From Chloroflexota bacterium (lineage in GTDB: Bacteria; Chloroflexota; UBA6077; JACCZL01), in NCBI GenBank assembly GCA_020845495.1, contig JADLFM010000247.1, positions 1-64,000 of the forward strand: a stretch of DNA of 64,000 bases, given 5' to 3'. Position 1 is the stretch's first letter. Each line of letters begins with the position of its first letter. The notes below the pieces were generated by a model. That model saw nothing but the letters and a program-made list of their open reading frames with translations. It did not search any database and was not told the DNA's origin. Position numbers and translations under genes: made by a program. Shown here in pieces: positions 22,827-31,268 of the stretch.

Positions 22827-24047
22827 CTAGAACGAGAGGTGGCGCCCCAGGTCTTCGAGACTCGCGAGATTGTGAGCTGGCGCGAAGACGTCGACGTGCT
22901 CGAGCGCGGTGCTCATGCCTCGCGCCAGCGGCCGGTAGTCCTTGCTCCCGAGCAGTGGGTTCAGCCAGACGACCTTGCCCGCATGCTCTTGCAGGTTCTC
23001 CATCGCTTCACGCAGGATTTCGGCGTCGCCGGTGTCCAGCCCGTCGCTCAGGATGATGACGATGGTGTGTCGATCGAGGAGCTTGCGCGCCCACTTCTCG
23101 TTGAACGTCTGAAGGCTCTGGCCGATCCGGGTGCCGCCCGACCAGTCTTGCACCTCCCGCGAGATACGGTCGAGCGCGTCCAGAATGTCGTCGTTCTTGA
23201 AGTAGTCGGTCACACGTGTCAGCGAGGTACTGAACACGAACGACTCGACCTTCCCGATGGTGTTCTGAATCGCGTGGATAAACTGGAGCAGGAAGCGGCT
23301 ATAGGTGTCCATCGACCGGCTGACGTCGCAGATGACGACGAAGCGCGGCTTTCGGATCTTGCGCTGCTTGCGCGCCAGTTCGATGATCGTGCCGCCGTAC
23401 TTCATGTTCCGCCGCATGGTGCGGCGGGGATCCACACGTGAGCTCTTGCTGGAGCTGCGCGTACGGCGGCTCTCCTTCGTCGCCAGACGCTTGGCGATGA
23501 TCAGGACCGCCCGCGCGATCTCGGTCATCTCCTCGGCCTGGAAGCGGCTGAAGTCCTTGCCGGCAATCACCTCAACCGGGCTGTAGAGCGGGAGTGCCTC
23601 TTCGTCGCCCTCCTCGTCGCCCTCGCCGCCTTCACCTTCGGGGCTGGTCAGCCGAAGCTGCTCTTCCCCCTCGGCGCCCTCTTCGAGAGTGTCGGACTCC
23701 TGGGGCTCGCCCGGCATCTCGTCGTCGGGGTCTTGCGCGTTGTCGTCCTCGATCTGCGCGATCCGGCGCCAGAAGTGATCGAACACCTCATCAAAGATCG
23801 GCCGATCCTCTGGTTTCGAGAGGAATACGGTGCGCATGCCGAGATAGACGTCGCGGCGATCCGCGAGATCGACGGCCTCCATGGCCCGCAGGGCGTCGAC
23901 GATCTCAGACGAAGTCGACAGCAACTCGCGCTGACGCAACTCGCGCCCGAACGAGATCACATGCCGCTTGAGATCGGCGTGCTTCGCGCGGCTCTTTAGC
24001 GCGTAACGACCTCGCGCTCGAGACGCTGCGTTACCGTTTGAATCCAT
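22827..24047 (-). CDS. coxE: CoxE-like VWA-domain protein
   Basis: 406 residues from the ATG at 24047, overlapping coxD by 52 bases; a later GTG start near residue 34 would remove most of this overlap. The N-terminal helical half is followed by a Glu/Asp/Gly-rich acidic stretch (about 105-150). The von Willebrand A domain occupies about 235-400, with the metal-binding loop CDVSRSMDTYS (DxSxS), VFSTSLTRVTDYF and VIILSDGLDTGD. CoxE works with the CoxD ATPase to mature the molybdenum-copper-sulfur site of aerobic CO dehydrogenase. The gene order coxD-coxE matches that pairing. A terminator follows. Confidence 0.88.
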   Translation of the reverse strand: MDSNGNAASRARGRYALKSRAKHADLKRHVISFGRELRQRELLSTSSEIVDALRAMEAVDLADRRDVYLGMRTVFLSKPEDRPIFDEVFDHFWRRIAQIEDDNAQDPDDEMPGEPQESDTLEEGAEGEEQLRLTSPEGEGGEGDEEGDEEALPLYSPVEVIAGKDFSRFQAEEMTEIARAVLIIAKRLATKESRRTRSSSKSSRVDPRRTMRRNMKYGGTIIELARKQRKIRKPRFVVICDVSRSMDTYSRFLLQFIHAIQNTIGKVESFVFSTSLTRVTDYFKNDDILDALDRISREVQDWSGGTRIGQSLQTFNEKWARKLLDRHTIVIILSDGLDTGDAEILREAMENLQEHAGKVVWLNPLLGSKDYRPLARGMSTALEHVDVFAPAHNLASLEDLGRHLSF

Positions 24048-24955
24048 TCGTTGAGGTCCTCTTCCTCGGTGCCGTTCATGCTATTCAGGAGGATGTCGAG
24101 CGGCTTGCCCCGGAGCCGCGTGACGTCGTCGCGGTCCTTGATGAACGCACCGAGCGTTTCACGGACCGACTCGACGGCGAGATGGTCCTGATGCAGCGCC
24201 ATCATGCTCATCGCCCAGTCGAGCGTTTCGGCGACGCCGGGGGTCTTGTTCAGCTTGACGTGGCGGATGGCCTGCATGAAGGCCGCAATCTGGCGTGCCA
24301 GCCGCTCATTGATATCCGGCACCTTGGTCGTGATGATCCGTAGCTCCTTCTCGAAGCTGGGATAGTCGACCCAGAGGTAGAGGCAGCGCCGCTTGAGCGC
24401 GTCGCTCAGTTCGCGGGTGCGGTTCGAGGTCAGCACCACGTAGGGTCGGTGCTTCGCCTTGATCGTCCCAAGCTCCGGGATGGTGACCTGGAAGTCGGAC
24501 AGCACCTCGAGCAGGAACGCCTCGAATTCCTCGTCGGCCCGGTCTACCTCGTCGATCAGGAGAACCGGCGACTGATCGTCGGCGCTGATCGCCCGCAGCA
24601 ACGGCCGCTTCAGCAGGAAGGCGTCGCTGAAAATCAGGCTTTCCTGCTCGTCGGCACTCCGCTGGGAGTGCGTCGACTCCTCCATCCGGATCCGGAGCAT
24701 CTGCTTGGGGTAGTTCCATTCGTAGAGGGCCGTGTTCACGTCGAGGCCCTCGTAACACTGGAGCCGGATGAGCTCGGTGTCCAGCGCAGTCGAGAGCACC
24801 TTGGCGATCTCGGTCTTACCGACGCCAGCCTGGCCCTCGATGAGGACCGGCTTCTTCATTTCCATCGCCAGGAACGCCGTCGTGGCGATCGCGCGGTCGG
24901 TCACGTACTGCTGCCGCTCCATCATCTCCTGGATGCGGCGGATGCCAGGATTCAC
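23996..24955 (-). CDS. coxD: CoxD-like MoxR-family AAA+ ATPase
   Basis: 319 residues. The GTG at 24955 is chosen because AAGGAGG lies five bases upstream; the longer open frame to 25144 encodes basic, non-conserved sequence. Walker A is EGQAGVGKT, Walker B is LLIDEVDRAD, sensor 1 is VVLTSNRTREL and the arginine-containing segment is LKRRCLYLW. This is the MoxR/CoxD class of chaperone-like ATPases, which act with VWA partners; the partner CoxE is encoded immediately downstream. In CO dehydrogenase systems CoxD is needed to build the active-site sulfur-copper centre. It may equally serve another molybdenum hydroxylase here. Confidence 0.9.
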   Translation of the reverse strand: MNPGIRRIQEMMERQQYVTDRAIATTAFLAMEMKKPVLIEGQAGVGKTEIAKVLSTALDTELIRLQCYEGLDVNTALYEWNYPKQMLRIRMEESTHSQRSADEQESLIFSDAFLLKRPLLRAISADDQSPVLLIDEVDRADEEFEAFLLEVLSDFQVTIPELGTIKAKHRPYVVLTSNRTRELSDALKRRCLYLWVDYPSFEKELRIITTKVPDINERLARQIAAFMQAIRHVKLNKTPGVAETLDWAMSMMALHQDHLAVESVRETLGAFIKDRDDVTRLRGKPLDILLNSMNGTEEEDLNEWIQTVTQRLEREVVTR

Positions 24956-25204
24956 TCGATCCTCCTTAAGAGCCGGACACCACAAAGCGAGGCGGGCATG
25001 CCGCGCCCACCTCCTGCACAGTATACCAGGAAGGCCAGCGCGTCCCACCGGACCCGTCCCACCGGGCCGGCAGCCCGGCGCATCCGTACGATACACCGGG
25101 CGGGGCCAGCGTATCAGATGTGCCGCGGACAGCCGCGTCAGCACGGCAGCGGAGCAGGGAACGCTGCGAGGGGGTACGGCTCCGCTGGCACGATCGCGTG
25201 GCCG

Positions 25205-26437
25205 TCAGGCGTTCTCGATCTCGCCCGTGAGCAATGCTGGCACGCTCTGGCCGACCGGTAGCGGATGATCGGCCGGCGCGATCGCGAGCAGCGCGTTCGC
25301 GCCGCGCATCGAGAGCAGCCGGCTCGAGCCCTGACTACCGGTCGTCCGCGCGACGAGCCGCCCGCCCAGCCAGCGGACGATACCCCGCTGGTACTCCGGC
25401 CGGATCGGGTCGGGGCGGATCTCGTGCTCGACTTCGACCTCAACGCGCGGCCGGAAGAACTGACGGCGTCCCCCGATCTTCAGCAGCGCCGGCCGCACGA
25501 ACACCTCGAAGGTCACGAGCGACGAGACCGGGTAGCCTGGCAGCCCAAAGACGAGCTTCGAACCGATCGACGCGAACGTCAGCGGCTTGCCCGGTTTGAA
25601 GTTCACGCGGCCGAAGTGGATCGTCCCGAGCGTCTCGAGCATCGGCTTGATCAAGTCGCGGGTGCCCATCGAGACGCCGCCCGACGTGATCAGGACGTCA
25701 GCAACCTTCAACGCCTTGTCGACCTGCTCCGCAAGGTGCCGCTCGTCGTCGCGGGCCACGCCGGTCCAGACGATGTCGGCGCTGGCTTCCCGGGCAGCGG
25801 CCATCAGCGCATAGCGATTGCTGTCGCGGATGCAACCGGCCGGCGGCAACTCCCATGGCTCGACGAGCTCATCACCTGTTGCGAGCACCGCCACCTTCGG
25901 GCGCCGATAGACTGCCACGTCGACGCAGCCGAGGGTCGCCAGCAGCCCGATCTCAGCCGGACCGAGCACAGCCCCGGCCGGCACAACGACCTGCCCTGCG
26001 CGGATGTCGGTGCCAATCGGATGGATGTTGCCGCCGGCGGACGGTTCGGCGCCGATGTGCACCTGGCCATCCCGCTCCTCGGTGTCCTCGACCATCACGA
26101 CGGCATCAGCGCCGTCGGGAACGACAGCACCCGTCATGATCCGAACCGCCTGTCCGGCGGTAATTCGGATCTCGCGGCCGGGTCCAGCCGCGATCTCGTC
26201 GCGGACCAGCGTGCGCGGACCCCGGTCCGCCGCCAGGACGGCGTACCCGTCCACCGCGGCTCGGGGCTGAGCGGGTACCGACGCCTCGGCCGTCACATCT
26301 TCGGCCAGGGTGCGGCCGTCGCCCGCCCATGGCGCGATGTGGCCCACGCCGAGCGGCTGGGCGCGCTCGACGATCGCCGCGGTCGCCTCATCGACTGAGA
26401 CCATTGCGTACGGTGACGACGTCCGCATCGGGCGCAT
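25205..26437 (-). CDS. moeA: Molybdopterin molybdenumtransferase MoeA
   Basis: About 410 residues from the ATG at 26437; an ATG at 26467 would overlap coxG by 22 bases. MoeA landmarks in order: GRTLAEDV, VPAQPRAAVDGYAV, AGQAVRIMTGAVVPDGADAV, GCIRDSNRYAL, VLITSGGVSMGTRDLIKP and FGLPGYPVSSLVTFEVFVRP. MoeA inserts molybdate into adenylylated molybdopterin. Its position directly after coxG and before coxD ties it to supply of cofactor for the Cox-type enzyme. The C-terminal domain IV is complete. Confidence 0.94.
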   Translation of the reverse strand: MRPMRTSSPYAMVSVDEATAAIVERAQPLGVGHIAPWAGDGRTLAEDVTAEASVPAQPRAAVDGYAVLAADRGPRTLVRDEIAAGPGREIRITAGQAVRIMTGAVVPDGADAVVMVEDTEERDGQVHIGAEPSAGGNIHPIGTDIRAGQVVVPAGAVLGPAEIGLLATLGCVDVAVYRRPKVAVLATGDELVEPWELPPAGCIRDSNRYALMAAAREASADIVWTGVARDDERHLAEQVDKALKVADVLITSGGVSMGTRDLIKPMLETLGTIHFGRVNFKPGKPLTFASIGSKLVFGLPGYPVSSLVTFEVFVRPALLKIGGRRQFFRPRVEVEVEHEIRPDPIRPEYQRGIVRWLGGRLVARTTGSQGSSRLLSMRGANALLAIAPADHPLPVGQSVPALLTGEIENA

Positions 26438-26445
26438 GGGCTGGT

Positions 26446-26877
26446 TCAGAGCTGCTTCTTCAGGCACTCGAAGAACTGGCCCATCAGCATCTTGGCGACC
26501 CCGCCCAACATCCGCTGCCCGACTCCGGCGACCGTCCCGCCAACCTGGCCGTCACCCAGGACGTGCACCTGCGTCGTCGCGCCCTGGTCGACGAGTTGAA
26601 TGTCGGCCGCGCCCCGCACGAAGCCGGGGCCGCCGCTGCCCTCAACCTGGAGTCGGTAGCTGTTCGGCTCGTTCTTGTCGGTGATCCGGATCTTTCCCTT
26701 GTAGCTGCCACGGATCGCGGCAACGCCCACCTTCATTGTGGCATCGTAGGCGTCCTCGCCTGATGGCGTGATGGTCTCACAACCGGGTATGCACGCTTTC
26801 AACGACTCGGGGTTCATCAGCACGGACCACACGCGGTCGCGAGGCGCGTCGAACGTGTAGTTGCCCTCGACCTTCAC
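26446..26877 (-). CDS. coxG: CoxG-like SRPBCC protein
   Basis: 143 residues; the GTG at 26877 follows GGAGGAAG. Characteristic CoxG (START/SRPBCC fold) sequence: FDAPRDRVWSVLMNPESLKA, CIPGCETI, GVAAIRGSYKGKIRI and DGQVGGTVAGVGQRMLGGVA. CoxG is a conserved accessory of cox clusters, proposed to anchor CO dehydrogenase to the membrane or bind quinone-like lipids. The C-terminal hydrophobic tail is short (AKMLMGQFFECLKKQL). The gene opens the coxG-moeA transcript, divergent from the DUF4386 gene. Confidence 0.9.
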   Translation of the reverse strand: MKVEGNYTFDAPRDRVWSVLMNPESLKACIPGCETITPSGEDAYDATMKVGVAAIRGSYKGKIRITDKNEPNSYRLQVEGSGGPGFVRGAADIQLVDQGATTQVHVLGDGQVGGTVAGVGQRMLGGVAKMLMGQFFECLKKQL

Positions 26878-27362
26878 ACTTCCTCCAACAGACGGTCGCA
26901 TCTGGCGACATGCTCGCCTGGCGACTCCCTCGATGATAGCACCACGCGTCGGCCCGCCCGCCGTCGAATGCATACTGCGAGCCTGAGCGAGCGCAGCTCC
27001 TGCTGCTGCCGGCGAGCATGTACGGGCTAGTGCTCGCTGGATAGCTCATGGTCAACCGGGGTGTCTTGACTCGTGCCGGAGCGCTCGTTAGGCTCGGAGG
27101 TCTAGGCGCGCCTGACTCTGGCGGTCTCGGCGGCGGACGGCCGAATGCATGATCGCGCGGGCGTGGCGGCTTCACCCCTGCCGGGCAGTTATGCAGGGTG
27201 GGCCGAAAGCATCCAGGGGTGGATTAGGGCAGCAGAGGTGATGAAGGCGAGCCGAAAGCATCAAGGGGTGGATATCCACAGCGGTGGTCTGCCACAGGTT
27301 GCGCCGCCTGGTTCACCGGCCGCGCGCGGTGACTCGCCAGGCCGGGCGAAGAAGGGACGTCA
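26878..27362. other. Divergent intergenic region between coxG and the DUF4386 gene
   Basis: 485 bases with no credible gene. The only distinct structure is the 23-base direct repeat pair at 27202-27273. No strong -10/-35 pair was found for either flanking gene. Confidence 0.5.
27202..27273 (+). repeat. Direct repeat pair, 23 bases, 49-base period
   Basis: GCCGAAAGCATCCAGGGGTG at 27202 and GCCGAAAGCATCAAGGGGTG at 27251, each followed by GAT, match at 22 of 23 positions. They lie 160 and 111 bases upstream of the GTG start of the DUF4386 gene and could be operator sites. Confidence 0.7.
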
Positions 27363-28103
27363 GTGAATCCCCAACTACACGCACGAGTGACCGGCGTGCT
27401 CTTCGTCATCACCTTCGTCACGGCGATTCCAGCGGTCGTTCTGTACGCCCCGGTGCTCGACGATGCCAGTTATATCGTCGGTGCTGGCGCCGATACCCGC
27501 GTGGTCCTGGGAGCGGTCTTGGAACTGCTCCTCATCATCGCGAACATTGGCACCGCCGTCGCGCTGTTCCCGATCCTCAAGCGGCAGAGCGAAGCCGCCG
27601 CTCTCGGGTACGTCACGGCTCGTCTCATGGAATGTGCGTTCATCGCCGTTGGCATCCTCAGCCTCCTTTCGGTCGTAACGTTGCGGCGGGAAACTGTCGG
27701 TCCGGATGCTGCCTCGCTCGTCACCACCGGTAAGGCGCTCGTCGCGATCCACGCCTGGACGTTTCTGCTGGGTCCCGGCTTCGTGGTCGGCGTCGGGAAC
27801 GGGCTGTTGCTGGGCTACCTGATGTACCGTTCCGGCCTGGTGCCACGATGCATGGCACTGCTGGGGCTCGTTGGAGGCCCGCTGGTGTGCGCCTCTGGGA
27901 TCGCGGTGATGTTCGACGCCTTCGATGCAGGCTCTGTGTGGCAACTCCTGGCGACACTGCCGGAGATCGCCTGGGAGGGGTCGCTTGGTCTCTACCTCAC
28001 CGTCAAGGGGTTCAAGCCCGCGCCCATCATCACCACAGGTCCGGTCGCCGGGTTCCCCGAGTCGGAGAATGGCGAGCGACACGCCTTCGGGGGCTGGCCG
28101 TAG
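27363..28103 (+). CDS. DUF4386 family integral membrane protein
   Basis: 246 residues from the GTG at 27363. Six to seven transmembrane segments are evident (residues 8-28, 47-70, 85-106, 125-152, 163-185 and 193-215). Family-typical sequence includes RVTGVLFVITFVTAIPA, LGAVLELLLIIANIGTAVAL and LMYRSGLVPRCMALLGLVGG. DUF4386 proteins are widespread but functionally uncharacterised. The cytoplasmic tail after 215 is non-conserved. No linked gene suggests a role. Confidence 0.82.
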   Translation: MNPQLHARVTGVLFVITFVTAIPAVVLYAPVLDDASYIVGAGADTRVVLGAVLELLLIIANIGTAVALFPILKRQSEAAALGYVTARLMECAFIAVGILSLLSVVTLRRETVGPDAASLVTTGKALVAIHAWTFLLGPGFVVGVGNGLLLGYLMYRSGLVPRCMALLGLVGGPLVCASGIAVMFDAFDAGSVWQLLATLPEIAWEGSLGLYLTVKGFKPAPIITTGPVAGFPESENGERHAFGGWP

Positions 28104-28315
28104 CGGGCGCGTCGGTACGGGACCGAGTACCGCGCGAAGGGGAGCCATGTGCTTCGCTCGCGCGGAGCCTGGCCGAGCGTATCCAGCGAATGCTCGTGCA
28201 GTAGGCGCGCGGCTCCTGGACTGACGGCGTAGCCTCATGCTGGTCTGAGGTCTGGCCTGCCTGGCGGCGCGCATCGGCCGTATCCTTGTGCGCGATCTTT
28301 TTCCCGGGGGGCCTG

Positions 28316-28918
28316 GTGCGTCGGCCGCTCTTGCTCGCACTCGTCGTCGTGCTGGTCGTCCTCGGCGTCGGTCACCGGGTCTGGTTGACGGCGCTCGGAG
28401 ACGTGCTCGTCACGCATGACGACCTCCAGCCGGCTGATGTCATCATCGTGCTGGCCGGGAACTCGCCGTTCCGGGCTCGCCATGCCGAGGCGCTGTTCGC
28501 ACAGGGGCTGGCGCCGTATGTGATCGTCTCGAACGAGCCGCTTTCCAGCCACGGCGTTCAGACGACCTGGCTCGAGCTACGAGACAAGGGGCTCGTCCAC
28601 CTCGCCATCCCAGACGACGCGATCGTCCCGATCTCGGAGATCTCGGACAGCACCTACCAAGAGGCCCAGCATAGCCGCGACATCATGCGCAAACGCGGCT
28701 GGCACTCCGCGATCCTCGTGACCGACCCGTTCCACATGCGGCGCGCCATCCTGACGTTTCGGCACGCGTTCGACCCGGCCGGACTGTCGGTGGCCGCCAG
28801 CCCGGCCGATGGCAGCAAGTACGGCGTCGGCAACTGGTGGACCGATCGTCAGGCCATCATGCGGGTCGTCCAGGAGTACATCAAGCTGGGGTACTATCTG
28901 GCGCGCGGCCAGGTCTGA
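28316..28918 (+). CDS. YdcF/SanA-like DUF218 protein
   Basis: 200 residues from the GTG at 28316. A TTG at 28286 is an alternative, but a TATCCT -10-like element at 28280-28285 argues against it. One N-terminal membrane segment (LLLALVVVLVVLGVGHRVW) precedes the DUF218 domain: ADVIIVLAGNSPFRARHAEA, VIVSNEPLSSHGVQTTWLEL, STYQEAQHSRDIM and AILVTDPFHMRRAILTFRHA. Members (ElyC, SanA, YdcF) affect envelope integrity; several bind SAM-like or nucleotide ligands, but the catalytic role is unclear. The catalytic face would be outside the membrane. Confidence 0.85.
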   Translation: MRRPLLLALVVVLVVLGVGHRVWLTALGDVLVTHDDLQPADVIIVLAGNSPFRARHAEALFAQGLAPYVIVSNEPLSSHGVQTTWLELRDKGLVHLAIPDDAIVPISEISDSTYQEAQHSRDIMRKRGWHSAILVTDPFHMRRAILTFRHAFDPAGLSVAASPADGSKYGVGNWWTDRQAIMRVVQEYIKLGYYLARGQV

Positions 28919-28960
28919 GACGGTCTGGCCTCCCCCGCGCTCCCCCCTCTCCCCCACCCG

Positions 28961-29683
28961 TCAACGGGGCCAGAGCGTCACCTCTTGCATCCAGGCGTGG
29001 GCTGGCTGGAGCAGGACGGTCAGGATCGCGTCGGCTACGTCCTCCGGTTCCAGGAACTTCTGGCCGCTCGCCAGACGGTCCGCGCGGGTCCGGACCCCGA
29101 AATCGGTCAGGATACTGCCTGGCACGACCGTCGAGCAGCGGATCGGCTCGCTCGCGACCTCGGCGGTTAGCGCGGCCATGAAGCCCTGAAGCCCCCATTT
29201 CGAGGCGCAGTAGGCCGACATGTTTGGGTAGCCCTGACGCGCCGCCCCGGTCGAGATGGACACGATCTGGCCGCCTCCTCGCCGCCGGATCGCCGGCAGC
29301 GCCGCGCGAGTGGTCAGGTACACCCCGATCAGGTTCACCTCGACGACGCGCCGCCACTCATCGGCCGGTTGCTCGGCAATGGGGCCGTACCGCCCGATGC
29401 CGGCGTTGTTGATCAGGATGTCCAGGCCGCCGAGCTCGGCTTCGGTACGCGACACCGCCTGCTGGATCGCCGCCTCATCGGTCACGTCGGCCGCGATCCC
29501 GAGCACCCGCCCCCCGGCCGCTTGTATGCTGCGAACCGCCTCCTCCAGCGCCTCCTGATGCCGGGCGGTCAGTGCCACGGCCGCGCCACGCTCGACGAGG
29601 CGGCGCGCCGTCGCCAGCCCGACCCCGCGACTGCCACCCGTAATCAGTGCAACCTTGCTCGCTAGCGGCTGCGCGTCGCTCAC
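28961..29683 (-). CDS. Short-chain dehydrogenase/reductase (3-oxoacyl-ACP reductase-like)
   Basis: 240 residues; the GTG at 29683 overlaps the HIT-gene stop (GTGA) and follows AGGAGGAG. Classical SDR motifs: TGGSRGVGLA (NADP loop), NNAGIGRYGP, the SISTGAA catalytic Ser segment and YCASK (catalytic Tyr/Lys). An Arg three residues after the Gly-rich loop and Ala-Arg-His after strand 2 favour NADPH. It is the last gene of a minus-strand set with HIT, dehydrogenase, TIM-barrel and racemase genes. Sequence does not reveal the substrate; oxidation or reduction of a hydroxy acid or sugar acid is a reasonable guess. Confidence 0.9.
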   Translation of the reverse strand: MSDAQPLASKVALITGGSRGVGLATARRLVERGAAVALTARHQEALEEAVRSIQAAGGRVLGIAADVTDEAAIQQAVSRTEAELGGLDILINNAGIGRYGPIAEQPADEWRRVVEVNLIGVYLTTRAALPAIRRRGGGQIVSISTGAARQGYPNMSAYCASKWGLQGFMAALTAEVASEPIRCSTVVPGSILTDFGVRTRADRLASGQKFLEPEDVADAILTVLLQPAHAWMQEVTLWPR

Positions 29684-30165
29684 GTCTCCTCCTCGAACCG
29701 CGGGCGCAGCCGGCGGTAGGTCTGATCGAGCGTCTCGGGCAGCACCTTGGTGTCGGCGAAGATCGGCATGAAGTTGGTGTCACCGCCCCAGCGCGGCACG
29801 ACGTGGACGTGCAGGTGATCGGCGATCCCGGCGCCGGCGAGCTGGCCCAGGTTCATCCCGACGTTGAATCCTTGGGGGTGGTATTCGTCGGTGAGCGCCT
29901 GGATCGCGCGCTGGGTCAGCGCCAGGACGTCGGCCCCGATGCCAGTTGGCAGCCCTGCGAAGTCGCCCGTGTGCAGGTACGGCGCGATCATCAGGTGCCC
30001 GGAGTTGTACGGATACAGGTTCATGATGACGAAGGCGCGCGGGCCTCGATAGAGAATCAGGTTCTCCTCGTCGTTCGCCTCCGCCGCTTTCAGGCAAAAG
30101 ATGCAGCCCACCGGCTGGCTCCCCCCCACATAGGCCATGCGCCAGGGTGTCCAGAGTCGCTCCAC
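29680..30165 (-). CDS. HIT family nucleotide hydrolase/transferase (Fhit/AP4A phosphorylase-like)
   Basis: 161 residues from a GTG at 30165, beginning MERLWTPWRMAYV as is usual for the bacterial HIT group. CIFC is half of a metal-binding site; NLYPYNSGHLMIAPY and the triad HLHVHVVPRW complete the fold, with the middle His of the triad as the nucleophile. It likely cleaves dinucleoside polyphosphates or AMP conjugates. It lies 26 bases after the dehydrogenase gene and overlaps the SDR gene, so it is probably co-transcribed, although its role may be housekeeping. Confidence 0.93.
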   Translation of the reverse strand: MERLWTPWRMAYVGGSQPVGCIFCLKAAEANDEENLILYRGPRAFVIMNLYPYNSGHLMIAPYLHTGDFAGLPTGIGADVLALTQRAIQALTDEYHPQGFNVGMNLGQLAGAGIADHLHVHVVPRWGGDTNFMPIFADTKVLPETLDQTYRRLRPRFEEET

Positions 30166-30191
30166 AGCGTCCGCCCCGATCCTGCTCGGCG

Positions 30192-31262
30192 CTACTCCGC
30201 CGCCAGGCGGATGAGTAGCGCGTCGGTCATGTCGGTGGTGGTCGCCGTGCCTCCGAGATCGCGGGTCAGCACCTGCCCGTCACTCAGGACGCCGGCGATG
30301 GCGTCCGAGATGGCCCAGCCGGCATCGGCCTCGCCGACCCAGTCGAGCAGCATCGACATGGCGCCGATGGCGGCGAGCGGGTTGGCGGCGTTCTGGCCGG
30401 CGATGTCGGGCGCTGAGCCGTGGACCGGCTCGAACATCGACGGGCCGGTCCGGGCCGGATTCAGGTTCGCGCTGGCCGCCAGCCCGATGCTGCCCGTGAC
30501 CTGTGCTCCCAGGTCTGACAGGATGTCTCCAAACAAGTTGGTGGCGACCACGACGTCGAACTCGCTCGGGCGGCCGACCAGGAACATCGCCATCGCATCC
30601 ACGTGCGAGCGCCCCGTCCGGATGTCCGGATACTCCTGGGCGACCCGCGCAAACACGTCATCCCAGAGGGTCATCACGTGAGCGAGGGCGTTCGACTTGG
30701 TAACGGCGTGGACGTACTTCTTGCCGTCCCGTTGCCGGGCCAGCTCGAAGGCGAAGCGGATCACCCGCTCGCATCCAGCCCGCGTCACGATCGTGGTCTG
30801 AATCGCGACCTCGCCGGTCGTGCCGGCGTGCGCCCGGCCGCCCGCCCCGACGTACTCACCCTCGGTGTTCTCGCGGACGACCACGAAGTCAATGTCACCC
30901 GGCTGCGCGAGCGGCGACAGGTTGGGCCGGTGCAGGATACACGGGCGCAGGTTGACGAACAGGTCGAGTTGCTGCCGGATGGGGTGCATCATGCCCCGCG
31001 ACGAGACGCTATCCGGTACCCGCGCCGGATCACCGTGGGCACCCATGAAGATTGCGTCGAACTGGCGCAACGTCGCGATACCATCCGAAGGCATTGCGAC
31101 GCCCTGCTCGAGAAAGTAGCCGGCCCCCCAGGGAAGCAACTGAACTTCGGCACTGAAGCCGAAGCGTTGGGCGACGGCCCCCAGGACGCGCAACGCCTCC
31201 TGGGTGACCTCGGGACCGATGTTGTCACCGGGGATGGCGGCGATGCGATACGTACCAGCCAT
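30192..31262 (-). CDS. Isocitrate/isopropylmalate/tartrate dehydrogenase family protein
   Basis: 356 residues from the ATG at 31262, six bases after the upstream stop. The family fold is evident: AAIPGDNIGPEVTQEALRVL at the start, RENTEGEYVGAGGR (substrate and NAD contact), the lysine in VTKSNALAHV, HVDAMAMFLVGRPSEFDVVV (metal-binding Asp) and EPVHGSAPDIAGQN (nucleotide site). It oxidises and decarboxylates beta-hydroxy acids with NAD. Linkage to a racemase and a TIM-barrel isomerase argues against housekeeping leucine synthesis and for a tartrate/malate-like catabolic substrate. Exact specificity is unknown. Confidence 0.88.
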   Translation of the reverse strand: MAGTYRIAAIPGDNIGPEVTQEALRVLGAVAQRFGFSAEVQLLPWGAGYFLEQGVAMPSDGIATLRQFDAIFMGAHGDPARVPDSVSSRGMMHPIRQQLDLFVNLRPCILHRPNLSPLAQPGDIDFVVVRENTEGEYVGAGGRAHAGTTGEVAIQTTIVTRAGCERVIRFAFELARQRDGKKYVHAVTKSNALAHVMTLWDDVFARVAQEYPDIRTGRSHVDAMAMFLVGRPSEFDVVVATNLFGDILSDLGAQVTGSIGLAASANLNPARTGPSMFEPVHGSAPDIAGQNAANPLAAIGAMSMLLDWVGEADAGWAISDAIAGVLSDGQVLTRDLGGTATTTDMTDALLIRLAAE

Positions 31263-31268
31263 CGCCGC

